Below are positions 49,800 through 63,120 of a stretch of DNA of 64,000 nt, in pieces. Position 1 is the stretch's first letter. Each line of letters begins with the position of its first letter. The position numbers were made by a program, and so were the translations under genes. This DNA is from Cannabis sativa (taxonomy: Eukaryota > Streptophyta > Magnoliopsida > Rosales > Cannabaceae), in contig NC_083602.1 of the NCBI RefSeq assembly GCF_029168945.1, positions 13,203,850 through 13,267,849 on the forward strand, in the 5' to 3' direction. Under the pieces are notes generated by a model, which was not told where the DNA came from, did not search any database, and saw only the letters and a list, made by a program, of their open reading frames with translations.

Positions 49800-52500
49800 G
49801 GTTTTGTATATATACTATTACTATTCCTAATTCAATTCTAATTATCATTTTGAATTAATTTAATTTTTTTTTTAAATTAATTCAAGATATTAGTGTAATT
49901 TGAATTCGAATAGAATTAGTATTTATCTTTTTGCTTAAAAATCTATCTTATTTTTAAATTTGATTATATTTTTTTTTAAATTTAAGGTCAGATTTTTTAG
50001 ATATTTGTAATATCTTTTAAGATATTTATAATATCTTTTAAGATATTTAAGATATTTTAAAAAAATATCTTTTAAGATATTTATAAAATCTTTTAAGATA
50101 TTTTAAAATATCTTATCTTTTAAGATATTTAAAAATATCTTATCTTTTAAGATTTTTTTTAAATCTTTTTAAGATATTTTGACCTTATTTAAATTTAAAA
50201 TAGATATTTATAATCATGTAATTTTAAATAGATATAAGATAAAAAGTAGGTTTAATTTTAATTTTTTTTTATTTTCGAAATTTAATTTTAAATTCCGAAA
50301 TTAATTTTTTTTTAAATTATTTTTCGAATATTTTTTTTTAATTTAATTATTTATTTATTCGAAATTATTTATTTAAAATTAAATAAATCCTACTTCCAAC
50401 TATCCAGCTAACCCTGTTGCAGGAGTATGTGTTTTAGCTTGTTTGTAAGTTTTCAAAACCTATTATTACTTGATTGCAAATAGCCATGGTTACTTTTTGC
50501 CGCATCTAATGATCCGATGGCTCCACTTGGTCAAGTTAATAATTTGTAACGCGTAAATTTTACAATCTTCTTTCATCTGTGTATGACCTAGCAACATGAT
50601 AGGACCCATCCAAAGTGTGCCTGTGTGAGCCTATGTGTTTAATTTGATTATAGATACATATAGGTTGTTGTTGCTAAAATAAATTATCATAGTTCTTGAT
50701 AGAATTTATTTAGGCCCATTTAGTTATTGGGCTTACTCAATGAATAACAGTTGTTCTTATTAAGGTTAAATTCCTCTCTTTTGGGCCTTGTGTGAGAGTT
50801 GGGAGCCATAGAAGTGGGTACGACATACTGAACCCAAGACTCCCTCACACAAACCACCCCAATTGTGAAGGCCCATTTGCCTGATTTGAATAACTGTACT
50901 AGGTTAATTACACTAGTTTAACCTAATAAAAATTGATTAGCAACATAATTAATTTCATTTATTTTGAAATTAATTTAAGAAAAATATAGTTTAAAGAATT
51001 TTTTTTATTCTAAGCTAAACTATATGTATTTTCTTGTATTTAATTAAATATAGAATTATAACCATCTAGATTCTTTCTGGAGCTTAATTTAAATTTTTCA
51101 TTAAATATTCCTATTTAAGTTGATATTTAGTTATCTACAACTAACCAACTTAAATCTGAATATCTTTTGAATTTCAAATTTCAAAATTAAGTTGAGGAAT
51201 TTTAGGCATTGGTTATTAAGATTCTTTAGATATTTTTTAAGTTAATATTTTTTCGAATATTAACTTAAAATGGAATATTTTCAAATTAAGTGGTTACAAC
51301 TTAATTTTTGATATTTAATTAAATTTAAATTTGAAAATATTTAAGTTCTAGATTTTTTCTAATACAACTTAAATTAGATATTTTTTCAAATTTTGTGGAA
51401 AAGATACTTAGTCAAATAAGATATTTTCTAGATAGTTATTTCTAGACTACTTATTATTTCTAATATTAAATAGGAAAATATTATAAATTGTGAAATTAAT
51501 TATTTATATAATTAATTTTGGTACAATTTATTTTAAGTATATTTTTCCTAATATTAAACTAGAGATTAATAATTAAGCCTTCTCTACACTTAATTATTTA
51601 TTTCTTGAATTTAATACATTTAATTAATTTGAAAATAAAATATCTAAGTTGATTTAATCATCATACTTAAATATTTCTTTTTCATGACATTTAATTATAA
51701 AGAAAATTATTTTTAGTTGAAATTTAATTTTTCAACTAAATTTAAATAATTTTCAAAATATATTTTTTCTTTATTTTATTAATCAATTTTTCGAAATTGC
51801 ATTTCTTAAATGCTAGAATTTCGAATTTTATCTTGAAAAATAGATTAAGTTGTAAATTAATTATTTATTTTAATTAATTCTTGGATCAACTTAAATCAAT
51901 GATTTTTTCATTTATTGATTAATTTAAAATAAATTGAATTAAAGTATATTATTAGAAATAGAATTAATTAGTCAAAGGAAAATCTAGATAGGTGATATTT
52001 TTGCTTGAAGTATTTTTCTAGTGTATTTAATTAAATAGAAAATTAATATTTAAGTTGATTTTCATCATCATACTTAAATATTTGTAATTTTTCTTATATA
52101 TTTAATTAAATAGGAAAATTATATTTTTTGTTGTAAATTAATTTTATTAATTAATTTTGGGCCAACATTAAATTAGAATAATTTTTCCAGGATTTATTTT
52201 TTATTTTAATATGCATTTTTCGAAAATTGTATTCTTATATACTTTAATTTTTCGAAATGCAATATATATTTATAGAAAATTAAATTTGAGTTGTAAATTA
52301 ATTTAAATTAATTTTGTAACAACTTAAATATTTTTTTTCTAAATATTTATTGGAAATTATTACTAAGATGGAAATAATTCATGTTATTTTCATATCCATC
52401 TAAGTAAAATTTATAAATATTAAATTAAAATTTATATTTAGAATTTTTCATTCTAAATTGAAGATTTTAATTAAATAAATATATATTTAAAATAAATAGA
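49800..52500. repeat. Extremely AT-rich non-coding spacer of the copia element
   Basis: Contains a cluster of 'tcttttaagatattt' direct and palindromic repeats (about 49985-50180) and long T/A tracts around 'ttcgaaat'. No frame longer than a few tens of codons. Confidence 0.7.
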
Positions 52501-52589
52501 ATAAATAAAGAGAATAAAAGAAAATACAACTCTTTTCAAATAATGAGCTTTATTATAAGATATTCGATCTCCATTGTTGGTCTTACAAA

Positions 52590-53360
52590 AGTTAAATTTT
52601 TTCAATATAACCTCGAGACGCTAGACTTCGTCCCCCTATGGATGGTTATTCGTTGAACGCATTTAACACCGTAAGATTTCATTTGATAAGTGTTTTGTAA
52701 GTTTTCGTCTCTATTAGACTCTCCCCTACGGTGACTACTTAGAGATAAACTTATGAAACATGAAACAATGGTGGAAGCTCATAAAATGAGAATAACCTTG
52801 ACTCTCGCCTACCGGGACAACGTTGGATTCTTATTTTGATCGAATAAAAGGTTGCTAGAATGGTTTCTATTTTAGATGAGTCGACAACTCTATTCAATAA
52901 ATGATGCTTTGACTCTCGCCTACGGGACCTTTGTATCAGTTTATTGAAAACCTTGGAAATTATTTAGGATTGTATGTTTTAGTATTTTCACTAGTCATTC
53001 CTACTTGCTATATGCTTATAATTTCTGAATTGTGTATGAATTTATATTGAACCATGTTATTTTCTGTTATTAAGTTGTAGTTTAATTTCGAATCTTCATT
53101 GTTGGTCTAACTTGGCTTGTTTATCTAATGAGATAAATCCCTAGTGGATTTTCACCATTAGACATACATAATAGTGTTAGATTTCGAAAGATAAATATTG
53201 TACATGCGACATCTACCGTTCATCAATTGATGACACCTTAGACTAGTATTTTTACGATATGAAACAAGAAGATTATATAAATAAGATTACTTTGACTTTC
53301 GCTAATCGAAGCATCGTTGGATTCTTATTTTAAACGAAATTATCCTAATTCCTCTTAGCT
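52590..53360. repeat. Repeated module 'gactctcgcctac' in the copia interior
   Basis: Three related copies: near 52800 (gactctcgcctaccgggac, then gttggattcttattttgat), near 52912 (gactctcgcctacgggacc) and near 53290 (gactttcgctaatcg, then gttggattcttattttaaa). 'tcccctacggtgactac' occurs near 52725. Its function is unknown; it lies where gag or pol coding would be expected. Confidence 0.6.
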
Positions 53361-53799
53361 TATTCATTTCGAATTAGCTTTCAAAACATATCATTGGATG
53401 AATGGTCTATAAATCATTTCATGTCATTTTATATGACGCATATGATTATAATCCCGAAATTCTATTCCCAATTGATATAAATCCTCAATCTTAGAAATTT
53501 CCTACTTGTATGGGCAAATCTGACTTAGAGTTTGTATTAGTAGTGCTGGTCCAAGATAGAATTACTCATTATATTTGGTATAAATTTAAGTCTTTGACTT
53601 TAATTTTAGATTCCAAATAGAAATTTTCTTAAATTTCTAATTCCATAATACAATACAGTTACACTTTCTCAAGTGTTTAATATCCATCTTTTATTAATGG
53701 ATTAAAACTGTATGGAATGTGAGTTAGGTATTCTGTGACCAGGATCCACTTGAAGTATTCTAAGAACTCTTTGATGTAACTAAACCTATGTCATCATAG

Positions 53800-55720
53800 A
53801 CACTACCACATTTTCTTAATCTATGGCATTTGTATCTTGTTCATAGTGGATTTGACAATATCAATCTCTGCAAAGAGTTAATATGCCTATATCCACTGAA
53901 AGTAGTTCATCTCATTCGCAGATGAATGTACATTCAGGGGTGGATATGAGTTTTTCGTTGTATTCTTAAAACGATAACTCTAGATTATACCTTATGCAAA
54001 GAAATTTGAAATGTTTGAAAAATTTCATTAATTTCTAGCAATGGTTAAACACCATTAAGGTAAGTGGTTAAAGATCTTGCGAACTGATAGGGGTGGAGAA
54101 ATAGTTAGTAGATATGCAGTTCAAAGATCATTAAATTGATTTTTGAATTATATCCAAACTTACCTCCCGTAAATTTCGAGTTGCATGTTGATGATTAGTT
54201 ACTAGTCGTTGCCTAAATCCTTCTATGGTAATACAATTTCAGAATGATGTAATGGTTGTATACTTAATGTAAATCATTACTAGATTCATGGATGACCTAA
54301 TCAAAATCTTAAGAAATGCTAGAACTGTTAACCATGGTTTCTTAGCTATTCTAAGTGATTAGGGGTGGACCATCCCATTGTCAATAGATAAGAAAGTGTT
54401 TGTTCAAACAAATACTACTTTTCTAAGAAAATGACTAAGTCTGAAAAACAAGTAGCAAATAAAGGAGATATTTAATTCTTGATTCCAAAAGTGTTCTATC
54501 ATCTTATATGACATATGATGATCCCACTGCCTTTGTTGTCTTGTCACAACCAAAGAGGTTAATACCATTTAGTTTTCTTCGACATAATTCGCGATACCTT
54601 GTCGTAGTGGGAGAGTTTCTAGGAACTCACCTTCTTATGACTTGGGAGACACTAGTGATTAAAATCCATTGTGAGTTTAAACAAGTAATGGATTGTCAAG
54701 ATAAGAAACTAAGAAGAAAGCCTATAGAACTATGGTTTAATCCATTCACATGGAATAACCTAAAGTTTTCTATTACAAGGACATAAAAGGAAATTTTCGT
54801 TAATAAGTCTATTCTATGGACTTAACAAAACTTCCTGTTCCTAGTATTACAGGTTTGAGTTTATCTAAACCTATGGCTTGTGGTATACCTGGTAATTACT
54901 TACTCTAATGCAAGCAACTTACTTTAGTAAAATGCTGAAGCATTTTCTTTCTAATGGCAATCTATAGAAGCTTCACAACTTCTTAGGTATAGATTTTATT
55001 TATCTAAGGAAAAGTCTTAACTATTCCAGAAAAGATAAAGCCATGAAAGAATTTCTTATATCAACAGTGAGAGGTCTTAGATATGCTCTTGTATGCCTTA
55101 GACCAGACACCTGCTGTTGAGTGGGAGTAATGAGTAGGTATCAGATTAATCCAGGAGAAGAACATTGGAAGACAATCAAGTAAATCCTAAGATAAAGAAG
55201 AGGAACTATATGTTAGTCTATAAGGGTGTGTTTAAAACTCTTAGACTACACCATATCAGATTTCGAAATTTGCCTATGTGCTAGTAAATATTTCTGATAA
55301 GATGGTGATTACTCTGGGGGTGGAATAGTGATTTTGGAGAAGTGTAAAACCTATTCGAAGTCTCTAGGTCTACCAGAGATAGACCGAATGTTAAAGTCAG
55401 CGGGAAAGTTACTTATTCGGTCTAAGGAAAGTTCTATACATCTTTGGCACCATTCCAAATTGCCTTAAACTACTAGTGTTAATTTCACCGATTAACCAAA
55501 AGTAGTTGCCAAAGGTATAGAATCCAGTATCCCAAGAGAGTAGACATATAGAGAGGAATTTCACATTATCAATGATTTTGTGATTAAAGGAAGAGTAATG
55601 GTGGAGAAAAGGTAGTGGTTAATTCAACCTTTCAGATCCTATTACGAGGAGTTTACTACTACTACACTTGATTTGTATATCAAGGTGTTGAGATTATTTG
55701 AAACGCACTTTTTGTTTTAT
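53800..55720 (+). pseudogene. Decayed copia pol (integrase, RT, RNase H traces)
   Basis: Traces appear in the order expected for copia: an integrase-side HLYLVHSGFDNI-like block (53825-53870), NDNSRLYLMQR (near 53970), LRTDRGGE (near 54085), VFVQTNTTFL (near 54400), DDPTAFVV, and SRYQINPGEEHWKTIK with LVYKG (55130-55230), then YREEFHIINDFVIKGR (near 55550). All are separated by stops and shifts. Large parts, including the RT catalytic YVDD region, are missing or unrecognisable. Confidence 0.75.
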
Positions 55721-55739
55721 ATTAGTGCAAGTGGGAGTT

Positions 55740-57636
55740 TGTTGGGTTTTATGCCCTAAATAAAACTCATTTCAATATAATCGATTTACTTATTAATATA
55801 GATCGTAAATAACATTTAATGTTGCATGGTTCACATGATTTATTTCATGATTATATGTACATAATGTATAAATTCATACCGAAACCCTTTTCACATACTT
55901 GATCCTGTTTATTGTGCCGTCAACACATTGGAAAGTAAACATGACTATGTGAATAAAGTTTCCTAGATTTATCAGACACAGGGTTTTACTGATATGATAA
56001 TCTACAACAAGAGTTTACTTGCATTTGGAGAAGTGCTATGTTCTTTCCAGAACATTGGTTAAAGTAAAGCTCAGGTTGGATGCATGGAGTATGCATCGGA
56101 AGGGACCGATATTGAACTTTGACTTAGATTTATTAAACTTACCGTATTATCTATTCAAGTCAATATCGCCTAGTTGATCCTAGATCAAATGATCTTAATC
56201 CTGATATGATTAGGCTCAATCTTGAAAGGTTATTCGTGTTCTTTGATTTGTTAGTTAAGCCTACTTTTAGGTCAGGGTGATACGTACATTTTGGGAACAC
56301 GATAGTGCAATTGAGTGGGAGCGCTAGCATAAACATGGAATCTATAACTTCTATCTGGCGAATAGTAAGCAAAGGATGATCTCCTTCGAGCTTGACCAAA
56401 CAAACATAAATGGTGGAGTACTCATTTCACATTAGCTGAAATATCATTTATACGGGGTCAAGTGTTTTAAGGAATAAATACATTGTAGGGTGTAACGGTA
56501 ATCTAATCCCTTTACAAAGCAGTAGATCATTCATATAGAGGATCATTGATCACATTAGGATTATAACAATGGATAACTAATGATGTGTCTATATGGTGGA
56601 ACATATAGAGCATTCTATATACTGAGAGTGCAATTCTAAGTTCTATGCGTGGATTCAACGAAGAATTAATAAGTTAGTGAATTTTAGTGCTAAATTCTTG
56701 ATCTACTTATTGGAAGCTCGGTTATATAGACCCATGGTCCCCCCACTAGTTGAGATAATATTGCTTGTAAGACTCATGTAATTGGTTTTGATTAATCAAT
56801 TATAATTCTCAAATTAGACTATGTCTATTTGTGAATTTTTTCACTAAGTAAGGGCGAAATTGTAAAGAAAGAGTTTATAGGGGCATATTTGTTAATTATG
56901 ATACTTTGTATGGTTCAATTAATAAATATGATAAATGACAATATTATTTAATAATTATTTATAGTTATTAAATAGTTAGAATTGACATTTAAATAATTGA
57001 ATTAGGAAATTGGCATTTTTGAGGAAATCAGATACAAAAGGTGTTAAAATTGCAAAATTGCAAAAAGCAAGGCCCAATCCACTAAGTGTAGGGCCAGCCA
57101 CTTTTGTAGGAAATTTAAACTGATTTTTTCATTATTTTAATGCCATATAATTCAAATCTAACCCTAGTGGAATGCTATAAATAGATAGTGAAGGCTTCAG
57201 GAAAAAAAAGACTTTTCTTCTGACTTTTTCTATTCAGAAAAACTGAGCCTTCTCTCTCCCTATCTTTAGCTGACCACTCTCTCTCTTCTTCCTTGATAAT
57301 TTCGAAATCCTTAGTGTATGAGTAGTGCCCACACACATCAAGTGATACCTCAATCATAGTGAGGAAGATCGTGAAGAAAGATCATCAGCAAAGGAGTTTC
57401 AGCATCAAAGATTCAGAGAAAGAGATCCAGGTTCAGATATTGATAATGCTCTGCTACAGAAAGGAATCAAGGGCTAGATATCTGAACGGAAGGAGTCATT
57501 ATATTCCGCTGCACCCAATGTAAGGTTTCCTAAACTTTATATGTGTTTAATTTATCGTTTTAGAAAGTTCATATTTAGGATGTTAATAAACATACTTGTG
57601 AGTAGATCTAAGATCCTGGTAAAATAAATTCCAACA
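55740..57636 (+). repeat. 3' LTR of the full copia element (1,897 bp)
   Basis: Starts after the polypurine tract, ends aattccaaca, and is followed by the target duplication aattc. Confidence 0.93.
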
Positions 57637-58200
57637 AATTCTAGATCTAGTTATTGCAAGCTCGGTTATATAGGCCCATGGTCCCCAAACTAGTTGAGAC
57701 AGTACTGCTTGTAAGACTCATCTAATTGATTTTAATTAATCAATTATAATTCTAAAATTAGACTATGTCTAGTTTATGAATTTTTACTAAGCTAGGGCTT
57801 AATTGTGAAGAAAAGAGGTTATAGGGTTTATTTGTTAATTAAGATACTTTATTAAGTCTAATTAATAAATATGTTAACTGGTAATTTTATTTGATAATTC
57901 ATTTTAATTATTAAATAAATAGTTTTGGCATTTAAGTGGTGGAATTAGAAAATATGGCATTTTTGAGAAAATAAGATAAATAGTTGAAAAATGGCAAAAT
58001 TGCAAGTGGTGGGCCCACATCCTATGGTCGACCACATATGCATGATTTTACCATTTATTTTATCAATTTTTTAATGCCAAATTATTCAAACCTAAACGTA
58101 GATAGATTCCTATAAATAGATAGTGATGGTCTCAAATTCAAAGATGATGCACTCAAGCCTTTCAGTCAAAATTTTAAGCCTTCTATCTCTCTCATATTCG

Positions 58201-58247
<47 letters not shown>

Positions 58248-58517
58248 AATTTTTGAACCCTATAGTGATAGAGTACTTGCCGACACATAGCAAGTTGGTA
58301 CTCAATCATAGTGTGTAAGACTATGAAGAATCCAATTCAACTAAAGGAGAATCGGGCTCAGATCTTGGTGATACTCTGCTACTAAAAGGATACAAGGATT
58401 AGAGATCTGAGCGGAAGGAGTCATTTAATTTCATTGCAAACAATGTAAGGTTTTTTGAACTTTATATGTGTTTAAATTTCATTGTTTTAGAAATTCATAT
58501 TTAGGATGTTAAATAAC
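57637..58517 (+). mobile_element. Copia LTR (family 1), right part, 3'-truncated
   Basis: Resumes the LTR broken at 47516 (aattctagatctagttattg...). It runs until 'ttaggatgtta' near 58511; the last ~60 bp of the LTR are lost at the CACTA end that follows. It contains a (TC)n tract at 58203-58244. Confidence 0.8.
58203..58244. repeat. (TC)21 microsatellite inside the LTR
   Basis: 42 bases of TC repeat in the LTR downstream of its TATA-like box. Confidence 0.9.
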
Positions 58518-58520
58518 CAG

Positions 58521-58855
58521 TACTACAAAAAGAGGTATTTTCGTCAGTTTCTAAGTGACATATAAAGATTTTGCGTCGGTCTACAAAACCGACTTATAAG
58601 CCGTAGACACAAATAGTTTTTTATTTGCGTCGTTTCAAAAGAGACGCAAAAAACAATTTTCGTCATTTAAAAACCGACGCGAAATATAAAATGTTCTTTA
58701 TAACATTATGCGTCGGTTTGAAAGTGACGCAAAAAGGGTTGTGCCATTTCAAAAATGACACAAAAAACTTATACTGTCAGTTCTTAAATGATGCATAACT
58801 TGCTGTAAATATTTTTTTTTCACCTATTGCGTCGGTTATAAAATGAAGCATAAGT
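58521..58855. mobile_element. CACTA (En/Spm-type) terminus with subterminal hairpin repeats
   Basis: Begins tactacaaaaagaggtat, close to the consensus CACTACAAAAA with the first base changed. Then come about seven imperfect palindromes built on 'tgcgtcggtt' and 'gacgcaaa' (58570-58855), the transposase-binding layout of CACTA ends. The opposite terminus was not found, so the element's extent is unknown. Confidence 0.65.
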
Positions 58856-61825
58856 GCAAGTAAGGGAAAAATGCAGATTTTCATACAATTTTTCCCACCT
58901 GCATTATCAAATTGCTACCAAACTATATATTATTTACAATAAAGTGTGGTCTAGAGCAATTAATTATGGGAGTGGTTCTCTAATGAACAAATGAAGATTG
59001 AGCTGAAAAAAAAAACTTATCGATCAAATCTAAATTAATATGGCAAGATGATAGCATAGCTCTATGAATGACAAATGTCAAGCACAATTAATTATAAGTT
59101 ATAACAAGCATTACACACCCTTTATCCCTAACAAGCATTACAATAAAAAATTGAACTCATGGGGCTGTCTAGCCTGGCAGGTGGTGAGGATAATTAAAAA
59201 AAAAATAAGTTAATAGATATGAAGTTCATATGGAGCTACCTATAGCAAAGATAAACTGCTGACTATACAAAGACCTCCAAACAAGACTACCAAATCCAAT
59301 ATAAATTGGTTATTCATTAGATGACCATAAGATTATATCAACAAATCTTAGAATAAAACATGAAATAGAATAGCAGTAAAGTAATCATACATGTTTGATT
59401 TATAATTAGAAATCATAATAGTCAAACACTCACTCAATACAATGCAAAATTAGAAACCAAAAAGTTTTGTTTGACCCCATATATCTTTTGATTTCTGAAA
59501 AAACAATGTGTTGCGTTGTTTCTGTCTCAATAATTGCTACCTAATTATAAAGATGTAATATTTTTACCTATATCATGTGAGACATTTCGTCGAAAATCTT
59601 CTCTCCATCTTCTATCCTCGAACAATTTCCACACAGCTCAGCAATCCTAACCAGTGAAAACCACGAACAAGATCCTTCAATGCAAAAACTGAAATACTTA
59701 ACAGTGAAATAAATAAAGTTAAACAATTTCACTTACTAAATATTAATGTTTATTTATATATTAAAAGATAGAAAAAAAAATTGAGACTATTATGTGTACT
59801 GTGATATGACTTATAAAAATCCAAAATTTTACATATAATTTTATGGCATTATGATTATTTAATTTCTGCATTGTTATATAGAAGCAGTTTTTTTATAGAA
59901 GTTGAATATATCATGCGTACTATTGAATAAGAGTAGTATTTTGCAATGCAACATAGTATTGTTCTTTTTTTTTTTTTTTGTTATAGAACTTTTATTCCAA
60001 CCAAAAACGAAACTACAAAGAGTGAGAAGAACAAATATATTTTACAATGCAACAAAGCTAAAAGGCATAACAAAAACATACTGACACTGCAATACCCTTT
60101 CAAATATACCCAAAGCTTTCTATTTAAATCTTTAACAATACAAATAAGGAACACCATCAACCATTAACAGTGGCATTAAGTTTGAGGGCTATCTATATAC
60201 TTTTGTCAAAGTAAACTTTATTATATGTGTTTGTTTGGAAGTATATATTGCTACGTTCAATGTTAAGTTATGCTCAATAGATTGTCGTTATACAGAAAAA
60301 AGATTTAACAAAAATTCAGAAAGGAAGGCTTGCATTTCTTTGGTAGCTGGCCTAATTAATAAAACTTCTCTCATTTACACTATTACAAATTCTATTACAT
60401 CTTGAACTCCAATCTTTACATAGACTTAAACCAATTAATATATAAACTACGCGTACTAGTAAGTTAGTCTATATCGACTTATGTAGTTATTCTCTTCTAA
60501 AATTTGTTCTTATTTTTTCTTCAATTATCTAATCTAACCAAGGAATAAACTAAAAATTAAAATTAAATTCCACTAGCATTGTATTGATTATTATTGTTCA
60601 ATCACAATTAATTTTATTTTGTTATGTATTTGTGTAGAGTTGAAAAATACTAGTTGCAAATGAGTTAACACAAATATATCATTATATCAAATATAATTAA
60701 TTAAAGGCTTGTAATTTAGTATGAGTTTGACTGAATGTTGAATCATTCCGTAAAGGCCTGCACTCAGTCATGTTAAAACTTGAAAATCAAAAACTAGTTT
60801 GTTTGTTTGTTTTTTCTTTTTTTGCTATAATTTACTTATAAACCCATTAAGTAAACAATTGAGATAATTATCTAAAGACAACAAAATCACTTTAGTTCTA
60901 TTATAAAAATCTTAAAGAGGAATCAATGAACAAACAATGACACAATAAGTAATAACTGAACTACTTTTGATACCATTAGATATCAGAATCAAATATTCTC
61001 ATCTGCTTTCATTAAGTCAAAGTGAAACAACCAAATACTCATTTTCTTTATACATATATAAGTAGCTAATAATAGAAAAAAAAAATAATACCAAAATGAC
61101 TTTTCAACTCTTTGATTTTCACTTGAAAGAAAGCTCGTGCTTTCTAATTTATGAATACATAGAAAATAAATCTGTGGCAGATGTCTTGTTTTGTAAGTAC
61201 TCAATTACTAATCCTTCTTAATTAATTTACCTAATATACTAATTTCACTTTTAATTATATTCATACATAATGGATTATATATATCACATGTATAATAATT
61301 TACTGATTGTATACCAAAACAAGAAAATCACACTCGACTAGGATACTGAATTCAATATATGTCTAGGGATAGCAAATGGTTTGGAGTATCATGTGCATAA
61401 TGGATCGTATTACAAATTACAATAATTTCCATTTAGTTGAATTATCAATACAGTAACATTCTCAAAATCCCAAAACAAAAATCAAATTTTTGAACAACTA
61501 CACACCTCATTCAAAGTAAAAAGCACCTCCATTTCATCTATAAAAAACTAAACTTTACGACCAAGTATGAATTACAGTATTTTCCATATTTAATCAAATC
61601 TATGAATTCAATAACATTCTAAAATTCCAAAACAAAAATTAAATTTCTAAATATCTACACATCTCATTCACTATTAAAGGACCTCAGTTTTCATTCATCG
61701 ACCGATCATGACAAAATTGACTAATAATAATAACAACTAAGTAATCAATGTAAAAATAAAAATTCACTATTTTCAAACTTTTAAATGATACGATTTTTGA
61801 TAATATATATATATATATATATATA
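58856..61825. other. AT-rich stretch without recognisable genes
   Basis: May include CACTA interior. Contains a T run near 59968-59979 and ends in an (AT)12 tract (61803-61826). Short frames show no family resemblance. I see nothing that can be supported as a gene. Confidence 0.5.
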
Positions 61826-62977
61826 TGGGTATGCTCTTAATGGGTATTACCCATGTATGGGTATTTTATTCTTGACCATTGGATCAAATATCTAATGGTT
61901 GATATTTATAATCATTAATTAAATATTAAAAAATTAATATTTCCTATTTTGTTATTCTTTATATTCCTAAAATAGATAAAACTATTAATAGAAAAAAAAA
62001 ATTTATAAATGGAATTGTTATTTAAAAAATAAAACACAACTAAAAAAATTAACAAACTATTTTTTTTAATAAAAATCATTTTAAAGATTAAAAAGAAAAA
62101 AAAGTGTATATTTATCTTTTTATAAAATTTCTTCATACTAGAATTCTAAATTGCATTACTGAAAATAAAAAAATAATAATTTTAAGCTTTAAACTGTAAT
62201 ACACATAAAATGTATAAGATTTTTTTTTAAACCTAAAATCTTTAATTTTATAATAATTAACAATTATTTATATGTTTTTTTTTTTTTTTAAAATACTTGA
62301 GCTTACCAAATCTATAAGAACAAAACCAATGAAGAAAATTTTAACAAAAAAAAAATGAAGGAAGAAAAAAGTGTCATAAACATTATTGAATAATGGCAAT
62401 TGCCAACACAAGAATTTTAGCACAAAAAATTATATTTGACCCCTAGACAAGATTATCATCTTCCAATCCTAAAAATATAAATAATAAACAACACCTCATT
62501 AGTTATTCTAGGAGAATGATTCATGGTAATATCAAAAAAATCATTGGATGGTAATAATATTTTTCTAACAATGATAGCCTAAGTAAGAACTAAGAAGTAT
62601 TGTAGCGTTTTATTTTTAAGAATATGAATAATATTAAGACAATTGGATTCCACAATCAAGCTCCTATTCTTCTAATAAAAAAAACACATTAATATACATG
62701 TAAATGATTTTTAGTTTTACAATAATAAATTATTAATAAACTCATATAATTTCATAAAATAATAAAATAGTAATTTTAATTAATTTTAAAAAATAATTTA
62801 TAATTTTTTTTCAAATTATTAGTTGTAATTATTATTTTCAATTTTACAAAAAAAAATATAATTTTTTTTTTAAAAAAAATATAATTTTTAGAAACTTTCC
62901 ATAAAAAAATTATTGGATTATTACCTTATTAATTTTTTTTAGTTCCCATCAATGGGTATTACCCATTAAGAAGTGTT

Positions 62978-62980
<3 letters not shown>
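61826..62980. mobile_element. Terminal-inverted-repeat element (1.15 kb) in a TA tract
   Basis: The left end reads tgggtatgctcttaatggg then tattacccatgtatggg. The right end, on the minus strand, reads tggaacacttcttaatggg then taatacccattgatggg. TIRs of about 40 bp with an internal hairpin (gggtattaccc). Both flanks are TA repeats, so the target duplication cannot be defined. Mutator-like is possible. The interior is AT-rich without a transposase. Confidence 0.7.
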
Positions 62981-63015
<35 letters not shown>

Positions 63016-63120
63016 ATACAAAATAGGTATACCTTCTAAAAACCAATTGGAGAAGGAGGCCGAAGATGGTGGTTGGGTCACCGCCCGATTAAGCAGCAGA
63101 CAAAGAAGAGAGGAGGTGGC
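62981..63120. other. Short spacer before the last LTR
   Basis: A TA repeat, then a moderately GC-rich stretch (gaaggaggccgaagatggtgg...) that may be host DNA or a gene edge. Too short to assign. Confidence 0.35.

Larger units (their letters stand above)
47517..57636 (+). mobile_element. Full-length copia retrotransposon (family 1), 10.1 kb, nonautonomous
   Basis: 5' LTR 47517-49411 and 3' LTR 55740-57636. Primer site tggtatcagagcc at 49414, polypurine tract aagtgggag at 55729-55737. Flanked by a perfect duplication, aattc (47512-47516 and 57637-57641). The LTRs are nearly identical by eye, so insertion was recent. The 6.3-kb interior has no intact gag or pol. The first 3 kb are non-coding and extremely AT-rich; the last 2 kb hold only scattered pol remnants. 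It inserted into an older LTR of its own family. It must rely on proteins made elsewhere. Confidence 0.93.
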
